From the NCBI GenBank assembly GCA_963774625.1, contig CAVZFQ010000013.1:1116001-1180000 (forward strand): DNA of 64,000 nt. Reading direction: 5' to 3'. The notes under the pieces were generated by a model. That model was not told the origin of the DNA, did no database searches, and saw only the letters and a program-made list of their open reading frames with translations. Numbering within the stretch: position 1 is the first letter of the stretch; the number at the start of each line of letters is the position of its first letter. Source of the DNA: VAXT01 sp963774625 (lineage in GTDB: Bacteria; Actinomycetota; Thermoleophilia; Gaiellales; Gaiellaceae). The translations under genes were made by a program, and so were the position numbers. This document shows, piece by piece, positions 16,306 to 23,792 of this stretch.

Positions 16306-17444
16306 GCATCTGGACGGGCGAGGTCAACGACCCGTTCGCGTTCGAGGCTGAGGTCGGCTTCTACGACACGACGCTCCGCGACGGCGAGCAGACCGTCGGC
16401 GTCGTGCTCGACCCGCAGCAGAAGCTCGAGATCGCGCGCGGGCTCTCCGAGGCGGGCGTCGAGCGCATCGAGGCCGGGTTCCCGCGCGTGTCGCAGGACG
16501 ACTGGGACGCGGTCAAGCTGATCGCGGATGCAGGCCTGTCCGCGGAGATCTGGGGCTTCTCGCGGGCGGTGCGGGCCGACGTCGAAGCGCTGGTCGAGCT
16601 CGGCGTGCCGGCGAGCGTGATCGAGTCGCCGATCTCCGATTTGAAGCTCGAGGCTCTGGGAGTCGCACGCCAGGAGATGCTGCGACGGATCCGCGAAGCT
16701 GTCGCGTACGCGGTCGAGAACGGGATCAAGGTCGCCTACTTCGGCGTCGACTCGACTCGCGCCGACCCGGACTTCTTCGACGAGGCCTACGCGGCTGCAG
16801 TCGGCGCGGGCGCGTCCGAAGTGGTCGTGGTCGACACGATCGGCGTCGCCGGCCCGGACGCGACTTACGCATTGGTGGAACGAACGCTCGCGCTCGATGT
16901 CCCGGTCCACTTCCACGGCCACAACGACTTCGGGCTCGCGACCGCGAACGCGATCGCGGCGATCCGCGCCGGCGCACGGTGGATCCACGGGACGATCAAC
17001 GGCATGGGGGAGCGGGCCGGCAACGCGAACATCGGCGAGATCGCGCTGGCATTGCGCGGGCTCTACGGCGTCGAGACGAAGCTCGACCTCGCGCGCGTGC
17101 GTGTGCTCTCGGAGCGCGTCCGCGAGCTCTCCGGTTACGAGCTCGAGCCGTGGAAGCCGCTGGTCGGCGAAAACCTCTTCCGGCGCGAGAGCGGGGCGGT
17201 GGCGAGCCAGTTCCACGACCCGCCGGCTATCGAGCCGTACTCGTCAGACCTCGTCGGCGCCGAGCGCTCGATCGTGCTCGGCAAGAAGAGCGGCATCGAC
17301 TCGATTCGCATCAAGGCCGAGGAGCTTGGGCTCGACCTCTCGGACGACCAACAGCGGGAGCTACTCGACGCGGTGAAGAAGCTCGGCGCCGAGAAGCGCG
17401 GCCTCGTCACCGACGACGAGTTCCGCGAGCTCGCACAAATCTGA
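16302..17444 (+). CDS. HMGL-like pyruvate carboxylase/isopropylmalate-homocitrate synthase family enzyme
   Basis: A 380-residue TIM-barrel acyltransferase/lyase. Family hallmarks: FYDTTLRDGEQTVGV near residue 20, ERIEAGFPRVS, VVDTIGVAGPDA, and the metal-binding HFHGHNDFGLATANA followed by HGTINGMGERAGNANIGE. This is the 2-isopropylmalate/homocitrate/citramalate synthase group (NifV/LeuA short form without the LeuA regulatory domain). It condenses acetyl-CoA with a 2-oxo acid or runs a related aldol cleavage. Its place inside a hydrolase operon suggests processing of a 2-oxo acid made by that pathway; the exact substrate is undetermined. Confidence 0.87.
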   Translation: MSIWTGEVNDPFAFEAEVGFYDTTLRDGEQTVGVVLDPQQKLEIARGLSEAGVERIEAGFPRVSQDDWDAVKLIADAGLSAEIWGFSRAVRADVEALVELGVPASVIESPISDLKLEALGVARQEMLRRIREAVAYAVENGIKVAYFGVDSTRADPDFFDEAYAAAVGAGASEVVVVDTIGVAGPDATYALVERTLALDVPVHFHGHNDFGLATANAIAAIRAGARWIHGTINGMGERAGNANIGEIALALRGLYGVETKLDLARVRVLSERVRELSGYELEPWKPLVGENLFRRESGAVASQFHDPPAIEPYSSDLVGAERSIVLGKKSGIDSIRIKAEELGLDLSDDQQRELLDAVKKLGAEKRGLVTDDEFRELAQI

Positions 17445-17460
17445 ACAGGAGGTACGTGGC

Positions 17461-17856
17461 ATGGCCGTGCACGAGCTCCGCGTGGCGCTCACAGTGGGGG
17501 ACTATGAGCGGACGCTCGGGTTCTACCGAGACGGGCTGGGACTACGCGTGATCGAGACCTGGGAGGACGCCGACGGAAGCGGGGCGGTGTTCGACGCCGG
17601 TCGCGCCACGCTCGAGGTGCTCTCGACGGCCCACGCCGAGATGGTCGACCGCATCGAGGTAGGTGAGCCGGTCGGGGCCCGTGTCCGGCTGGCATTCGAG
17701 GTCGACGACTCGGCTGAGGCCGCGAAGGAGCTCGTAGCAGCCGGCGCCGACCTCGTCGGCGGGCCGGTTGTCACTCCGTGGCAACACCGCAACGTCCGTC
17801 TCCGCGATCCGGACGGAATGCAGCTCACCCTTTTTACGGCGCTCGAAGCAACCTGA
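17461..17856 (+). CDS. VOC-family (glyoxalase/bleomycin-resistance fold) protein
   Basis: A 131-residue protein with two beta-alpha-beta-beta-beta units: HELRVALTVGDYERTLGFYR begins the first and VRLAFEVDDSAEAAKELVAA the second, ending in VRLRDPDGMQLTLFTAL. The VOC fold hosts glyoxalase I, methylmalonyl-CoA epimerase, dioxygenases and antibiotic-binding proteins; metal ligands are not clear, so no reaction is assigned. The ribosome site AGGAGG lies before ATG, 16 bases after the HMGL-like gene. Confidence 0.8.
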   Translation: MAVHELRVALTVGDYERTLGFYRDGLGLRVIETWEDADGSGAVFDAGRATLEVLSTAHAEMVDRIEVGEPVGARVRLAFEVDDSAEAAKELVAAGADLVGGPVVTPWQHRNVRLRDPDGMQLTLFTALEAT

Positions 17857-17865
17857 GGAGGATCA

Positions 17866-18255
17866 ATGCCACGTCAAGACACCAACCCGGAACAACTGCA
17901 CCCCGCGCCCGGCTTCAGCCACATCACGGAGGCGAAGGGAACACGCCTTGTCTACTTCGCGGGCCAGCTCGCTCTCGACCCTGAGTTCGGAATCGTCGGC
18001 GGCGACGACCTGGGCGAGCAGACGAAAGCAGCGATGCGCAACCTGGAGACCGCGATGAAGGCGGTCGGAGTGGGTTGGGACGACATCGTGCGACGCACGA
18101 TCTACACGCTGCACCCGACCGAGTACGAGGTGATCACGGCGGCGATCGACGAGGTGACCGAGGGCGCCGACTACCCGGCGCAAACGATCATCGGCGTGAC
18201 CGGGCTGGCGGTGCCCGGCTGCCTGATCGAGATCGAGTGCACGGCCTCGGTCTAG
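17866..18255 (+). CDS. RidA/YjgF-family protein lacking the usual active-site Arg
   Basis: A 129-residue Rid-fold protein: VYFAGQLALDPEFGIVGGDD, QTKAAMRNLETAMKAVG and the C-terminal IGVTGLAVPGCLIEIECTA are typical. RidA proper hydrolyses reactive enamines/imines made by PLP enzymes and uses an Arg in a PARS-like motif. Here that position reads YPAQTII, with Gln in place of Arg, so it belongs with the Rid4-7-like groups whose role is poorly defined. The ribosome site GAGGA precedes ATG, 9 bases after the VOC gene. The neighbouring dehydratase (20732) would release such imines. Confidence 0.85.
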   Translation: MPRQDTNPEQLHPAPGFSHITEAKGTRLVYFAGQLALDPEFGIVGGDDLGEQTKAAMRNLETAMKAVGVGWDDIVRRTIYTLHPTEYEVITAAIDEVTEGADYPAQTIIGVTGLAVPGCLIEIECTASV

Positions 18256-18260
18256 TAGAC

Positions 18261-18290
18261 GAAGGGGCGCCGCTTTCGCAGCGCCCCTTC
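18261..18290. terminator. Bidirectional terminator between RidA-like gene and convergent secreted-protein gene
   Basis: GAAGGGGCGC (18261-18270) and GCGCCCCTTC (18281-18290) are perfectly complementary; the 10-nt loop can add a short GC pairing. It lies six bases after one stop and ten before the other. Confidence 0.75.
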
Positions 18291-18300
18291 GCTCTGCCGT

Positions 18301-18795
18301 CTAGACCCCTGTAACTGCGAACCAGCGCGGCGGGGTGCCAGCGCCGGTGGTCACGAACACGATCGGCGCGAAGCACGGGCTCGGGAGATCGACGTTCCCC
18401 TCGAACTCCGCATCTCCGCCTGGAACCGTCGCCGGAAACGGATCCGTGACGCGGGTGACGATCACGGGAAGTCCGCCATCGATCGACTGGCAGCTGACGA
18501 CCGCCCGGAACGCCGGCTGCGGGTTCGTGCCGTTGCTCGTGAGCACGAGCCCTTTGACTTCGAGCTCGAGGTCGCCGTTCGCCCTCAGCCTTCCGTGCGC
18601 CTGGTCGATCCGCCAGGGTGCGCCGGCGCCGGCGACCCCTTGAATCGGGTTCGTCGGCCCTGTGTACGGCGGAACCACTCCGGCCATCGTCTTGAACTCC
18701 AGGACCTTCGCGTTGTCGTCGCCCGCGGTCGCCTGGGCGATGAGCCCAACGGCGAGCACGAGGGCAAGCACGGACGCAACAGTCAATTTCTTCAT
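18301..18795 (-). CDS. Small secreted protein, unrecognised
   Basis: A 164-residue protein with Sec signal peptide MKKLTVASVLALVLAVGLIA ending near ATAGDD. The mature part is beta-rich and Gly/Pro-containing (MAGVVPPYTGPTNPIQGVAG, GAPWRIDQAHGRLRANGDLE, VSCQSIDGG) with two Cys. The core resembles proteins described only as hypothetical in soil actinobacteria. The ribosome site GGGAGGAGAG precedes ATG. Divergent from the aldo/keto reductase gene, 66 bases away. Confidence 0.72.
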   Translation of the reverse strand: MKKLTVASVLALVLAVGLIAQATAGDDNAKVLEFKTMAGVVPPYTGPTNPIQGVAGAGAPWRIDQAHGRLRANGDLELEVKGLVLTSNGTNPQPAFRAVVSCQSIDGGLPVIVTRVTDPFPATVPGGDAEFEGNVDLPSPCFAPIVFVTTGAGTPPRWFAVTGV

Positions 18796-18861
18796 TTCTC
18801 TCCTCCCACTGACGTGTCGCTCCTAGTACCGGGAGGCGCGGATTTCGGATTGACTCTCAAC

Positions 18862-19767
18862 ATGGACGCCCGCCTCATCCTTGGCTGCGGGAGCTTCGGC
18901 GGGATCGGCTCGGCGCCGGCCTTCTTCGGCCAGGGCGAGAGCGAGGAGGAGGCCGACGCGATCATGGACGCCGCCTGGTCGCTGGGAATCACCGCCTTCG
19001 ACACCGCCGACGCGTACGGGGGCGGCCGCAGCGAGACCTGGATCGGCCGCTGGCGCGCGCAAACCGGGAACGAGCCGACGCTGACGACGAAGGTCTTCAA
19101 CTCCGTCGTGGGCGACCCCGACGACCACGGCCTCTCCCGCGAGCGCATCCTGCGGCAGATCGACGGCAGCCTCCGGCGCCTCGGCGTTGAGCAGGTCGAC
19201 ATGTACCTGATCCACGCGCCCGATCCGGCGACGCCGATCGACGAGACGCTCGACGCATTGGAGGAGCTCGTGCGCGCAGGGAAGGTGAAGGCGATCGGCG
19301 CGAGCAACGTCGACGTCGCTTGGCTCGAGCTGGCGGGCGACCGAGTCGAGTGGGTGCAGAACTCGTACTCGCTGCTCGACCGCGACTTGGAGGACGTCCT
19401 CGTGTACTGCGCCGACCACCGGATCGGTTTCTCGCCGTTCAGCCCGCTGGCGGGCGGGTGGCTGGCAGGGAAGTACCGCCGTAGCGAGGCGCCGCCGCCG
19501 GGCTCGCGTATGACCATGCGGCCCGAGCCGTACCTGCACCTCGACGCCGAGCCGGTCTACGACGGGCTCGACCGGTTCGCGGCCGCAGCAGCCGGACGGG
19601 GAGTCGACATGCCGACGCTCGCCTTCGCCTGGCTGCTCACCGACCCTCGGGTCGCCGCAGTGGTCGTCGGCCCGCGCCGGCCGGGGCACCTCGACCCGGC
19701 GATCGCGGCGCTGGAGGTCGAGCTCTCGCCGGCCGAACGCGATGAGCTAGCGTCGTTCTTTCCCTGA
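18862..19767 (+). CDS. Aldo/keto reductase
   Basis: A 301-residue (alpha/beta)8 NADPH-dependent reductase. Catalytic tetrad residues are visible: Asp and Tyr in AFDTADAYGGGRSE, Lys in LTTKVFNS and His in YLIHAPDP. The cofactor-binding SPLAGGWLAGKY and VVGPRRPGHL come later. The start ATG at 18862 was chosen since the longer open frame upstream runs through the divergent gene's promoter and lacks family similarity. Its TGA shares one base with the ATG of the next gene (TGATG). Likely reduces a carbonyl intermediate of the local pathway. Confidence 0.87.
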   Translation: MDARLILGCGSFGGIGSAPAFFGQGESEEEADAIMDAAWSLGITAFDTADAYGGGRSETWIGRWRAQTGNEPTLTTKVFNSVVGDPDDHGLSRERILRQIDGSLRRLGVEQVDMYLIHAPDPATPIDETLDALEELVRAGKVKAIGASNVDVAWLELAGDRVEWVQNSYSLLDRDLEDVLVYCADHRIGFSPFSPLAGGWLAGKYRRSEAPPPGSRMTMRPEPYLHLDAEPVYDGLDRFAAAAAGRGVDMPTLAFAWLLTDPRVAAVVVGPRRPGHLDPAIAALEVELSPAERDELASFFP

Positions 19768-20735
19768 TGGCCGTGCTCGTGCTGAACCAGGAGGAGGTCG
19801 AGCAGCTCCTCGACATGCAGGGCTGCATTACGGCCATGTCCGAAGCGCTCGCCTCGCTGGCGCGCGGCGAGGTGCACGTCCCGCTCCGCTTCGTCGTCAG
19901 TCCCGAGGGTGAATCGAGCCTGATCGGCCTCATGCCGGCCCATCGCGGCGGGGACATACCGCTCTACTCGCTGAAGACGGTCTGCGTCTTTCCCGACAAC
20001 CCGAAGCGCGGGCTCGACGCGCACCAGGGCACGGTCACGCTCTTCGACGGCGCGACCGGCGAGGTGCGAGCGCTGATGAACGCCTCGGCGATCACCGCGA
20101 TCCGCACCGCCGCCGTCTCGGCGGTCGCCACTCGACTACTCGCGCGCGAAGACGCACGCACGCTCGGCATCCTGGGCGCAGGTGTGCAGGCGCGCTCGCA
20201 CCTCGAGGCGCTTCGACTGGTGCGCGACTTCGACGGCGTTCGGATCTACAGCCCGACCGCCGGGCACGCGCAGTCGCTCGCGGACGAGGCCGGCGCCGAG
20301 GCGGTTGGCAGCGCCGAGGAAGCCGTGCGCGACGCGGACGTCGTCGTCACCGCGACGAGCTCGACCGACCCGGTCCTTCAGCGCGACTGGCTCAAGTCCG
20401 GCGCGCACGTGAACGTGGTCGGCGGCCGCCCACCCCAGATGCGGGAGCTCGACGTCGCGACCGTCGCCGACTCGTCGTTCTATGTCGACCGCCGCGAGTC
20501 GGCCGAGAACGAGGCCTTCGACTACCGCGACGCGCTCGACTCCGGGGCGATCGGCCCCGACCACATCAAGGGCGAGATCGGCGAGGTGCTGATCGGCGCC
20601 AGACCCGGCCGGTCTGCTCCCGACGAGCTGACGGTCTTCCGTTCGCTCGGCCTCGCGGTGGAAGACCTCGCAGCAGCCGAGTACGTCGTCCGCAAGGCGC
20701 AGGAGACCGGCACTGGCACGGAGGTCCAGTTCTGA
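19767..20735 (+). CDS. Ornithine cyclodeaminase/mu-crystallin family reductase
   Basis: A 322-residue NAD(P)-binding protein of the OCD/mu-crystallin family. Signatures: LGLMPAHR-like GLMPAHRGGDIPLYSLKTV, the substrate loop GTVTLFDGATGEVRALMNAS, AITAIRTAAVSAVATRLLA, and the Rossmann motif LGILGAGVQARSHLEAL. Members deaminate ornithine or reduce ketimines (iminosuccinate, lysine- or alanine-derived imines). The next gene encodes a Ser/Thr-dehydratase-like enzyme; the same pairing occurs in hydroxyectoine use (EutC/EutB) and in the beta-hydroxyaspartate cycle (BhcD/BhcB). The pair may therefore make and reduce an imine. Confidence 0.85.
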   Translation: MAVLVLNQEEVEQLLDMQGCITAMSEALASLARGEVHVPLRFVVSPEGESSLIGLMPAHRGGDIPLYSLKTVCVFPDNPKRGLDAHQGTVTLFDGATGEVRALMNASAITAIRTAAVSAVATRLLAREDARTLGILGAGVQARSHLEALRLVRDFDGVRIYSPTAGHAQSLADEAGAEAVGSAEEAVRDADVVVTATSSTDPVLQRDWLKSGAHVNVVGGRPPQMRELDVATVADSSFYVDRRESAENEAFDYRDALDSGAIGPDHIKGEIGEVLIGARPGRSAPDELTVFRSLGLAVEDLAAAEYVVRKAQETGTGTEVQF

Positions 20736-21679
20736 TCGAGTTCAACGCGATCCGCTCCGCCCAGGAGACGCTGTCAGGGACCGCGGTCCGCACGCCGCTC
20801 GTCCGGCTCCATGCAGACGCACGCGCGGAGATCTACCTCAAGCTGGAGAACCTGCAGCCGATCGGCTCCTTCAAGATCCGCGGGGCCTACAACGCGGCAC
20901 GACGGGCCAACCCGAAGGACGTCGAGCAGGGTCTTGTCACCGCGAGCGCGGGCAACATGGCCCAGGGCGTGGCGTGGGCGGCCCGCGAGCTCGGCGTGCC
21001 CTGCACCGTGATCGCGCCGGACCACGCGCCGCAGACCAAGGTGGACGCGATCGAGCGCCTCGGCGGCCGGGTGATCAAGGAGCCGTTCGCCCGCTGGTGG
21101 AACGTGATCGTCGAGTCGCGGTACGAAGGAGTCGACGGCCTCTTCCTACACCCGGTCGAGAACGAGGACGTGATGGCCGGCAACGGCACGATCGGCATCG
21201 AGATCCTCGAGGACCTCCCCGACGTGGACGCGGTGCTCATCCCCTGGGGCGGAGGCGGGCTCACCGTCGGCATCGCCAGCGCGATCAAGGCGAAGCGGCC
21301 TGGCGCGAAGATCTATGCCGTCGAGCAGGAGACCGCCGCGCCGTTGAACGCGACGCTGGCGGCAGGGACGCCGACGGAGGTCGAGTACGAGCACTCGTTC
21401 ATCGACGGAGCGGGTGCACGGGCCCTCCTGCCAAAGATGTGGGCGCTTGGAGAGCCGCTGCTCGACGGCGCCTACACGGTGTCGCTGGATGAGACGGCCG
21501 CGGCGATCAGGCTGCTCGCCGAACGAGTGCGAGTGATCGCCGAGGGAGCGGGCGCGCTCGCGCCGGCGGCTGCGCTGTCGGGCCGTGCCGGCGAGGGGAA
21601 GATCGTCTGCATCGTCTCCGGCGGGAACATCGACTTCTCGACGCTGACGACGATCCTGGCCGGCGAGACGCCCGCTTAG
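20732..21679 (+). CDS. Threonine/serine dehydratase-like PLP enzyme (probable CTG start)
   Basis: A 315-residue fold-type II PLP enzyme. Schiff-base Lys is Lys48 in GSFKIRGAYNA; SAGNMAQGVAWAA and WGGGGLTVGIASA bind cofactor phosphate, and VCIVSGGNIDF is the end motif. No ACT domain is present, so it is the short catabolic form (TdcB/EutB/BhcB-like). Start: the first in-frame ATG (20957) lies after the active-site Lys and cannot be right. CTG at 20732 sits 7 bases after GGAGG, overlaps the upstream TGA as CTGA, and gives a normal N-terminus beginning with IEFNAIRSAQETL. It probably dehydrates a beta-hydroxy amino acid to an imine. Confidence 0.85.
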   Translation: MIEFNAIRSAQETLSGTAVRTPLVRLHADARAEIYLKLENLQPIGSFKIRGAYNAARRANPKDVEQGLVTASAGNMAQGVAWAARELGVPCTVIAPDHAPQTKVDAIERLGGRVIKEPFARWWNVIVESRYEGVDGLFLHPVENEDVMAGNGTIGIEILEDLPDVDAVLIPWGGGGLTVGIASAIKAKRPGAKIYAVEQETAAPLNATLAAGTPTEVEYEHSFIDGAGARALLPKMWALGEPLLDGAYTVSLDETAAAIRLLAERVRVIAEGAGALAPAAALSGRAGEGKIVCIVSGGNIDFSTLTTILAGETPA

Positions 21680-22428
21680 CCTCCCTGCATCTGCATCGCC
21701 GGAGTCTCGTCCGGCTGGGTGAGGCCGGGAACGCTGCCGGGCGCCGCGGCGACCCACGCGCCGAGCAGGACGAAGGAGATCGCGAGCAAGGCGGGCAGGC
21801 GCCTGCCGAAGGGCAGCACCTTCTCGGCGAAGATCAGGCCGGCGATCAGCGCCATCCAGACCAGGCTCATGACGCCGAGCGCGAACAGGATCAGCATCAG
21901 CCCTGAGCAGCACCCGACGCAGAGCAGGCCGTGCTCGGCGCCCATCCCGAGCGCGCCGGCTTTCCCGTCGCGCCACCTGCGTCGCACGAAGTGGAGCGGC
22001 GCACGGCAGTGCCGTAGGCACCTGTTCTTGAGTGGCGTGAGCTGGTAGAGGCCGGCAAGCGCGACCATGGCGCCGGCGATCAGCGGGCCTTGCTCGTCCC
22101 AGGCCAGGAAGCGCACGTCGAGGGCGCGGATCGCTCGGTAGAGCGCGAAAGCCACCAGTCCGTAGACCGTCCAGGTGAGGAGGTAGCCGGCGAGGAAGAT
22201 CGCGGTGCGTCTGGCGCTCGAGATATGGCCGAAGAAGAGGGCCATGGGCGCCGTGGAGGGCAGCATCATCGCGGCCATCATCGTCACCCACACGCCCAGG
22301 AACCAGCCGAGCCCTCCGAGGTCGGTGCCGGGGCCGGCATCCATCCCGCGCATGCGCTCGAGGGTCACGATCCAGGCGACGAGCGCGCCGCCGAGGACGA
22401 GCGCGGCGATTCGCAGGCTAAGAGGCAT
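21676..22428 (-). CDS. DUF2182 membrane protein
   Basis: A 250-residue integral membrane protein with about seven helices. The diagnostic stretch is FLGVWVTMMAAMMLPSTAPM near the N-terminus; TPLKNRCLRHCRAPL and MGAEHGLLCVGCCSGLML follow, giving paired Cys/His typical of DUF2182, a family thought to handle metal. Its ATG (22426-22428) lies within the end of the DUF1326 gene (11-base overlap), and DUF1326/DUF2182 pairs are frequent in soil bacteria. Convergent overlap of three bases with the dehydratase stop. Confidence 0.85.
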   Translation of the reverse strand: MPLSLRIAALVLGGALVAWIVTLERMRGMDAGPGTDLGGLGWFLGVWVTMMAAMMLPSTAPMALFFGHISSARRTAIFLAGYLLTWTVYGLVAFALYRAIRALDVRFLAWDEQGPLIAGAMVALAGLYQLTPLKNRCLRHCRAPLHFVRRRWRDGKAGALGMGAEHGLLCVGCCSGLMLILFALGVMSLVWMALIAGLIFAEKVLPFGRRLPALLAISFVLLGAWVAAAPGSVPGLTQPDETPAMQMQGG

Positions 22429-23047
22429 ACGCGAACGAGCTCGCGAACGCGCAGTTGCCTTCGAGCTCCCACTCGAACGGCGCGTCGTCCACGGTGAGCT
22501 CCTCGGCCACGTACTCGAGCCCCGGCTGGTGATAGCCCGGGATACCGCACCTGACGACCTCCTCGGTCTCAACCGGGCGGATCGCCCGGAGCCCGACCTT
22601 CTTGCCGATCCTCAGCTCGTGGCTCTCCGCCCCGATCGTGAGCTGGATCGCGCTGGCCTCCACTCCGATCAGGTCGTTCGGCTTGCGCACCCAGGGAAGA
22701 CCGAGGACGTCGTCGCCGCCCAGCCGGCCGAGCAGGATGCTCGCGAGCGCCTCTCGCTGGCGCTCGTCGCCCCGCGCGTCCACGTGCACGAGGATCGACC
22801 ACGGCGATCCGGGCTCGTCGTCGGCGTAGCGGCAGACGAGCGCCGCCGCGAGCCCTCCCAGCTCGACGTCGCCGGCGCGACCCTCGTCGATCAGCCAGGA
22901 GAGGACGCCGAAGCAGATGCCGTGAGTCGAGCGTCCGCCTTCCACCCCGTCGACCATGCGGCAGGGGCAAATCGCGTCGCAGTTGCACGACTCGAGGTAC
23001 CGGCCCGCGATGCGCCAGGGCGTGTACTGCGAGAGATCCTCGCCCAC
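22418..23047 (-). CDS. DUF1326 protein
   Basis: A 209-residue cytoplasmic protein starting at GTG. The N-terminal region has the Cys cluster SCNCDAICPCRMV, and the DUF1326 pattern continues with GGRSTHGICFGVLSW and AALVCRYADDEPGS. Function is unknown; the clustered Cys and the coupled DUF2182 membrane protein suggest metal sensing or delivery. Translational coupling is likely because the two genes overlap by 11 bases. Confidence 0.85.
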   Translation of the reverse strand: MGEDLSQYTPWRIAGRYLESCNCDAICPCRMVDGVEGGRSTHGICFGVLSWLIDEGRAGDVELGGLAAALVCRYADDEPGSPWSILVHVDARGDERQREALASILLGRLGGDDVLGLPWVRKPNDLIGVEASAIQLTIGAESHELRIGKKVGLRAIRPVETEEVVRCGIPGYHQPGLEYVAEELTVDDAPFEWELEGNCAFASSFAYAS

Positions 23048-23057
23048 GCGGGCGACC

Positions 23058-23792
23058 TTATCTCTCGCGCGCTCGGAAGACCTCCGCGGCCGCGCGGTGA
23101 AAGCCCTCGGGCTGGCCGGCGGCTGCGAACGTGTCGGCGATCTCCTCCATCTCGCCGACCCAGCGCCAGCCCTTGCGGCCGGCCGCGCTCGAGGCGTGCT
23201 CCCACTCCTCGAACAACTCCGGGATCCAGGCCCGCCAGGTGTCGAGCAGCGCGTCCTCCACGCCCTCGGTGCGAGCCACTTCGCGGATCGCCAGCAGCAT
23301 CGCGGCCGTTCCCTTCGACCAGGCCGCGAACGTCATCTTGAGCGCGGAGGCGGCGCCGATCTCGTCGCCGAGCACGCGCGCGTCGACGGCGGTGCCCGCG
23401 AACAGGTCGGCCACGGGCTGCGCCCCGGGCCCGGAGAGGTAGAGCCGGGTCGTCGAGCCCTCGCGCGGGGGCGGGCCGATGATGCCGCCGTCGAGGCCTC
23501 CGATCTCGCGCGCGGTCGCGGGCGAGATCGCATTCGCGTCGACGTAGGTGCCCTCGAAGCCGTCCACGGATTGCGCCACCTCCCGTGCTGCGTGCGGCGG
23601 GCACACCGAGATGATCACCTCGGCAGTGCGCGTCATCTCCTCGGCGCTGCCGATGTCCCGGAAATCGGCAGCGCGCCGCGCTGTGTCGGCGCTTCTCCCT
23701 GCGGAGGCCCACAACACCTCGTGGCCGTTCGCGCGCAGCGCTTCCCCGATCGCCGAGCCCATCTCGCCTGGGTGCAGCACGCCGATTCTCAT
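23058..23792 (-). CDS. NAD(P)-binding 6PGDH/3-hydroxyisobutyrate dehydrogenase-like protein (DUF1932-type C-terminus)
   Basis: A 244-residue protein with an N-terminal Rossmann motif (RIGVLHPGEMGSAIGEALRA) and EVIISVCPPHAAREVAQSV, as in 6-phosphogluconate or beta-hydroxyacid dehydrogenases. The substrate motif GGIIGPPPREGSTTRLYLSG and helix LKMTFAAWSKGTAAMLLA precede a helical C-terminal domain of the DUF1932 kind. It may reduce a keto acid or act on an imine. ATG at 23792 overlaps the LtrA stop by ATGA. It lies 10 bases upstream of the DUF1326 gene. Confidence 0.83.
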   Translation of the reverse strand: MRIGVLHPGEMGSAIGEALRANGHEVLWASAGRSADTARRAADFRDIGSAEEMTRTAEVIISVCPPHAAREVAQSVDGFEGTYVDANAISPATAREIGGLDGGIIGPPPREGSTTRLYLSGPGAQPVADLFAGTAVDARVLGDEIGAASALKMTFAAWSKGTAAMLLAIREVARTEGVEDALLDTWRAWIPELFEEWEHASSAAGRKGWRWVGEMEEIADTFAAAGQPEGFHRAAAEVFRARER

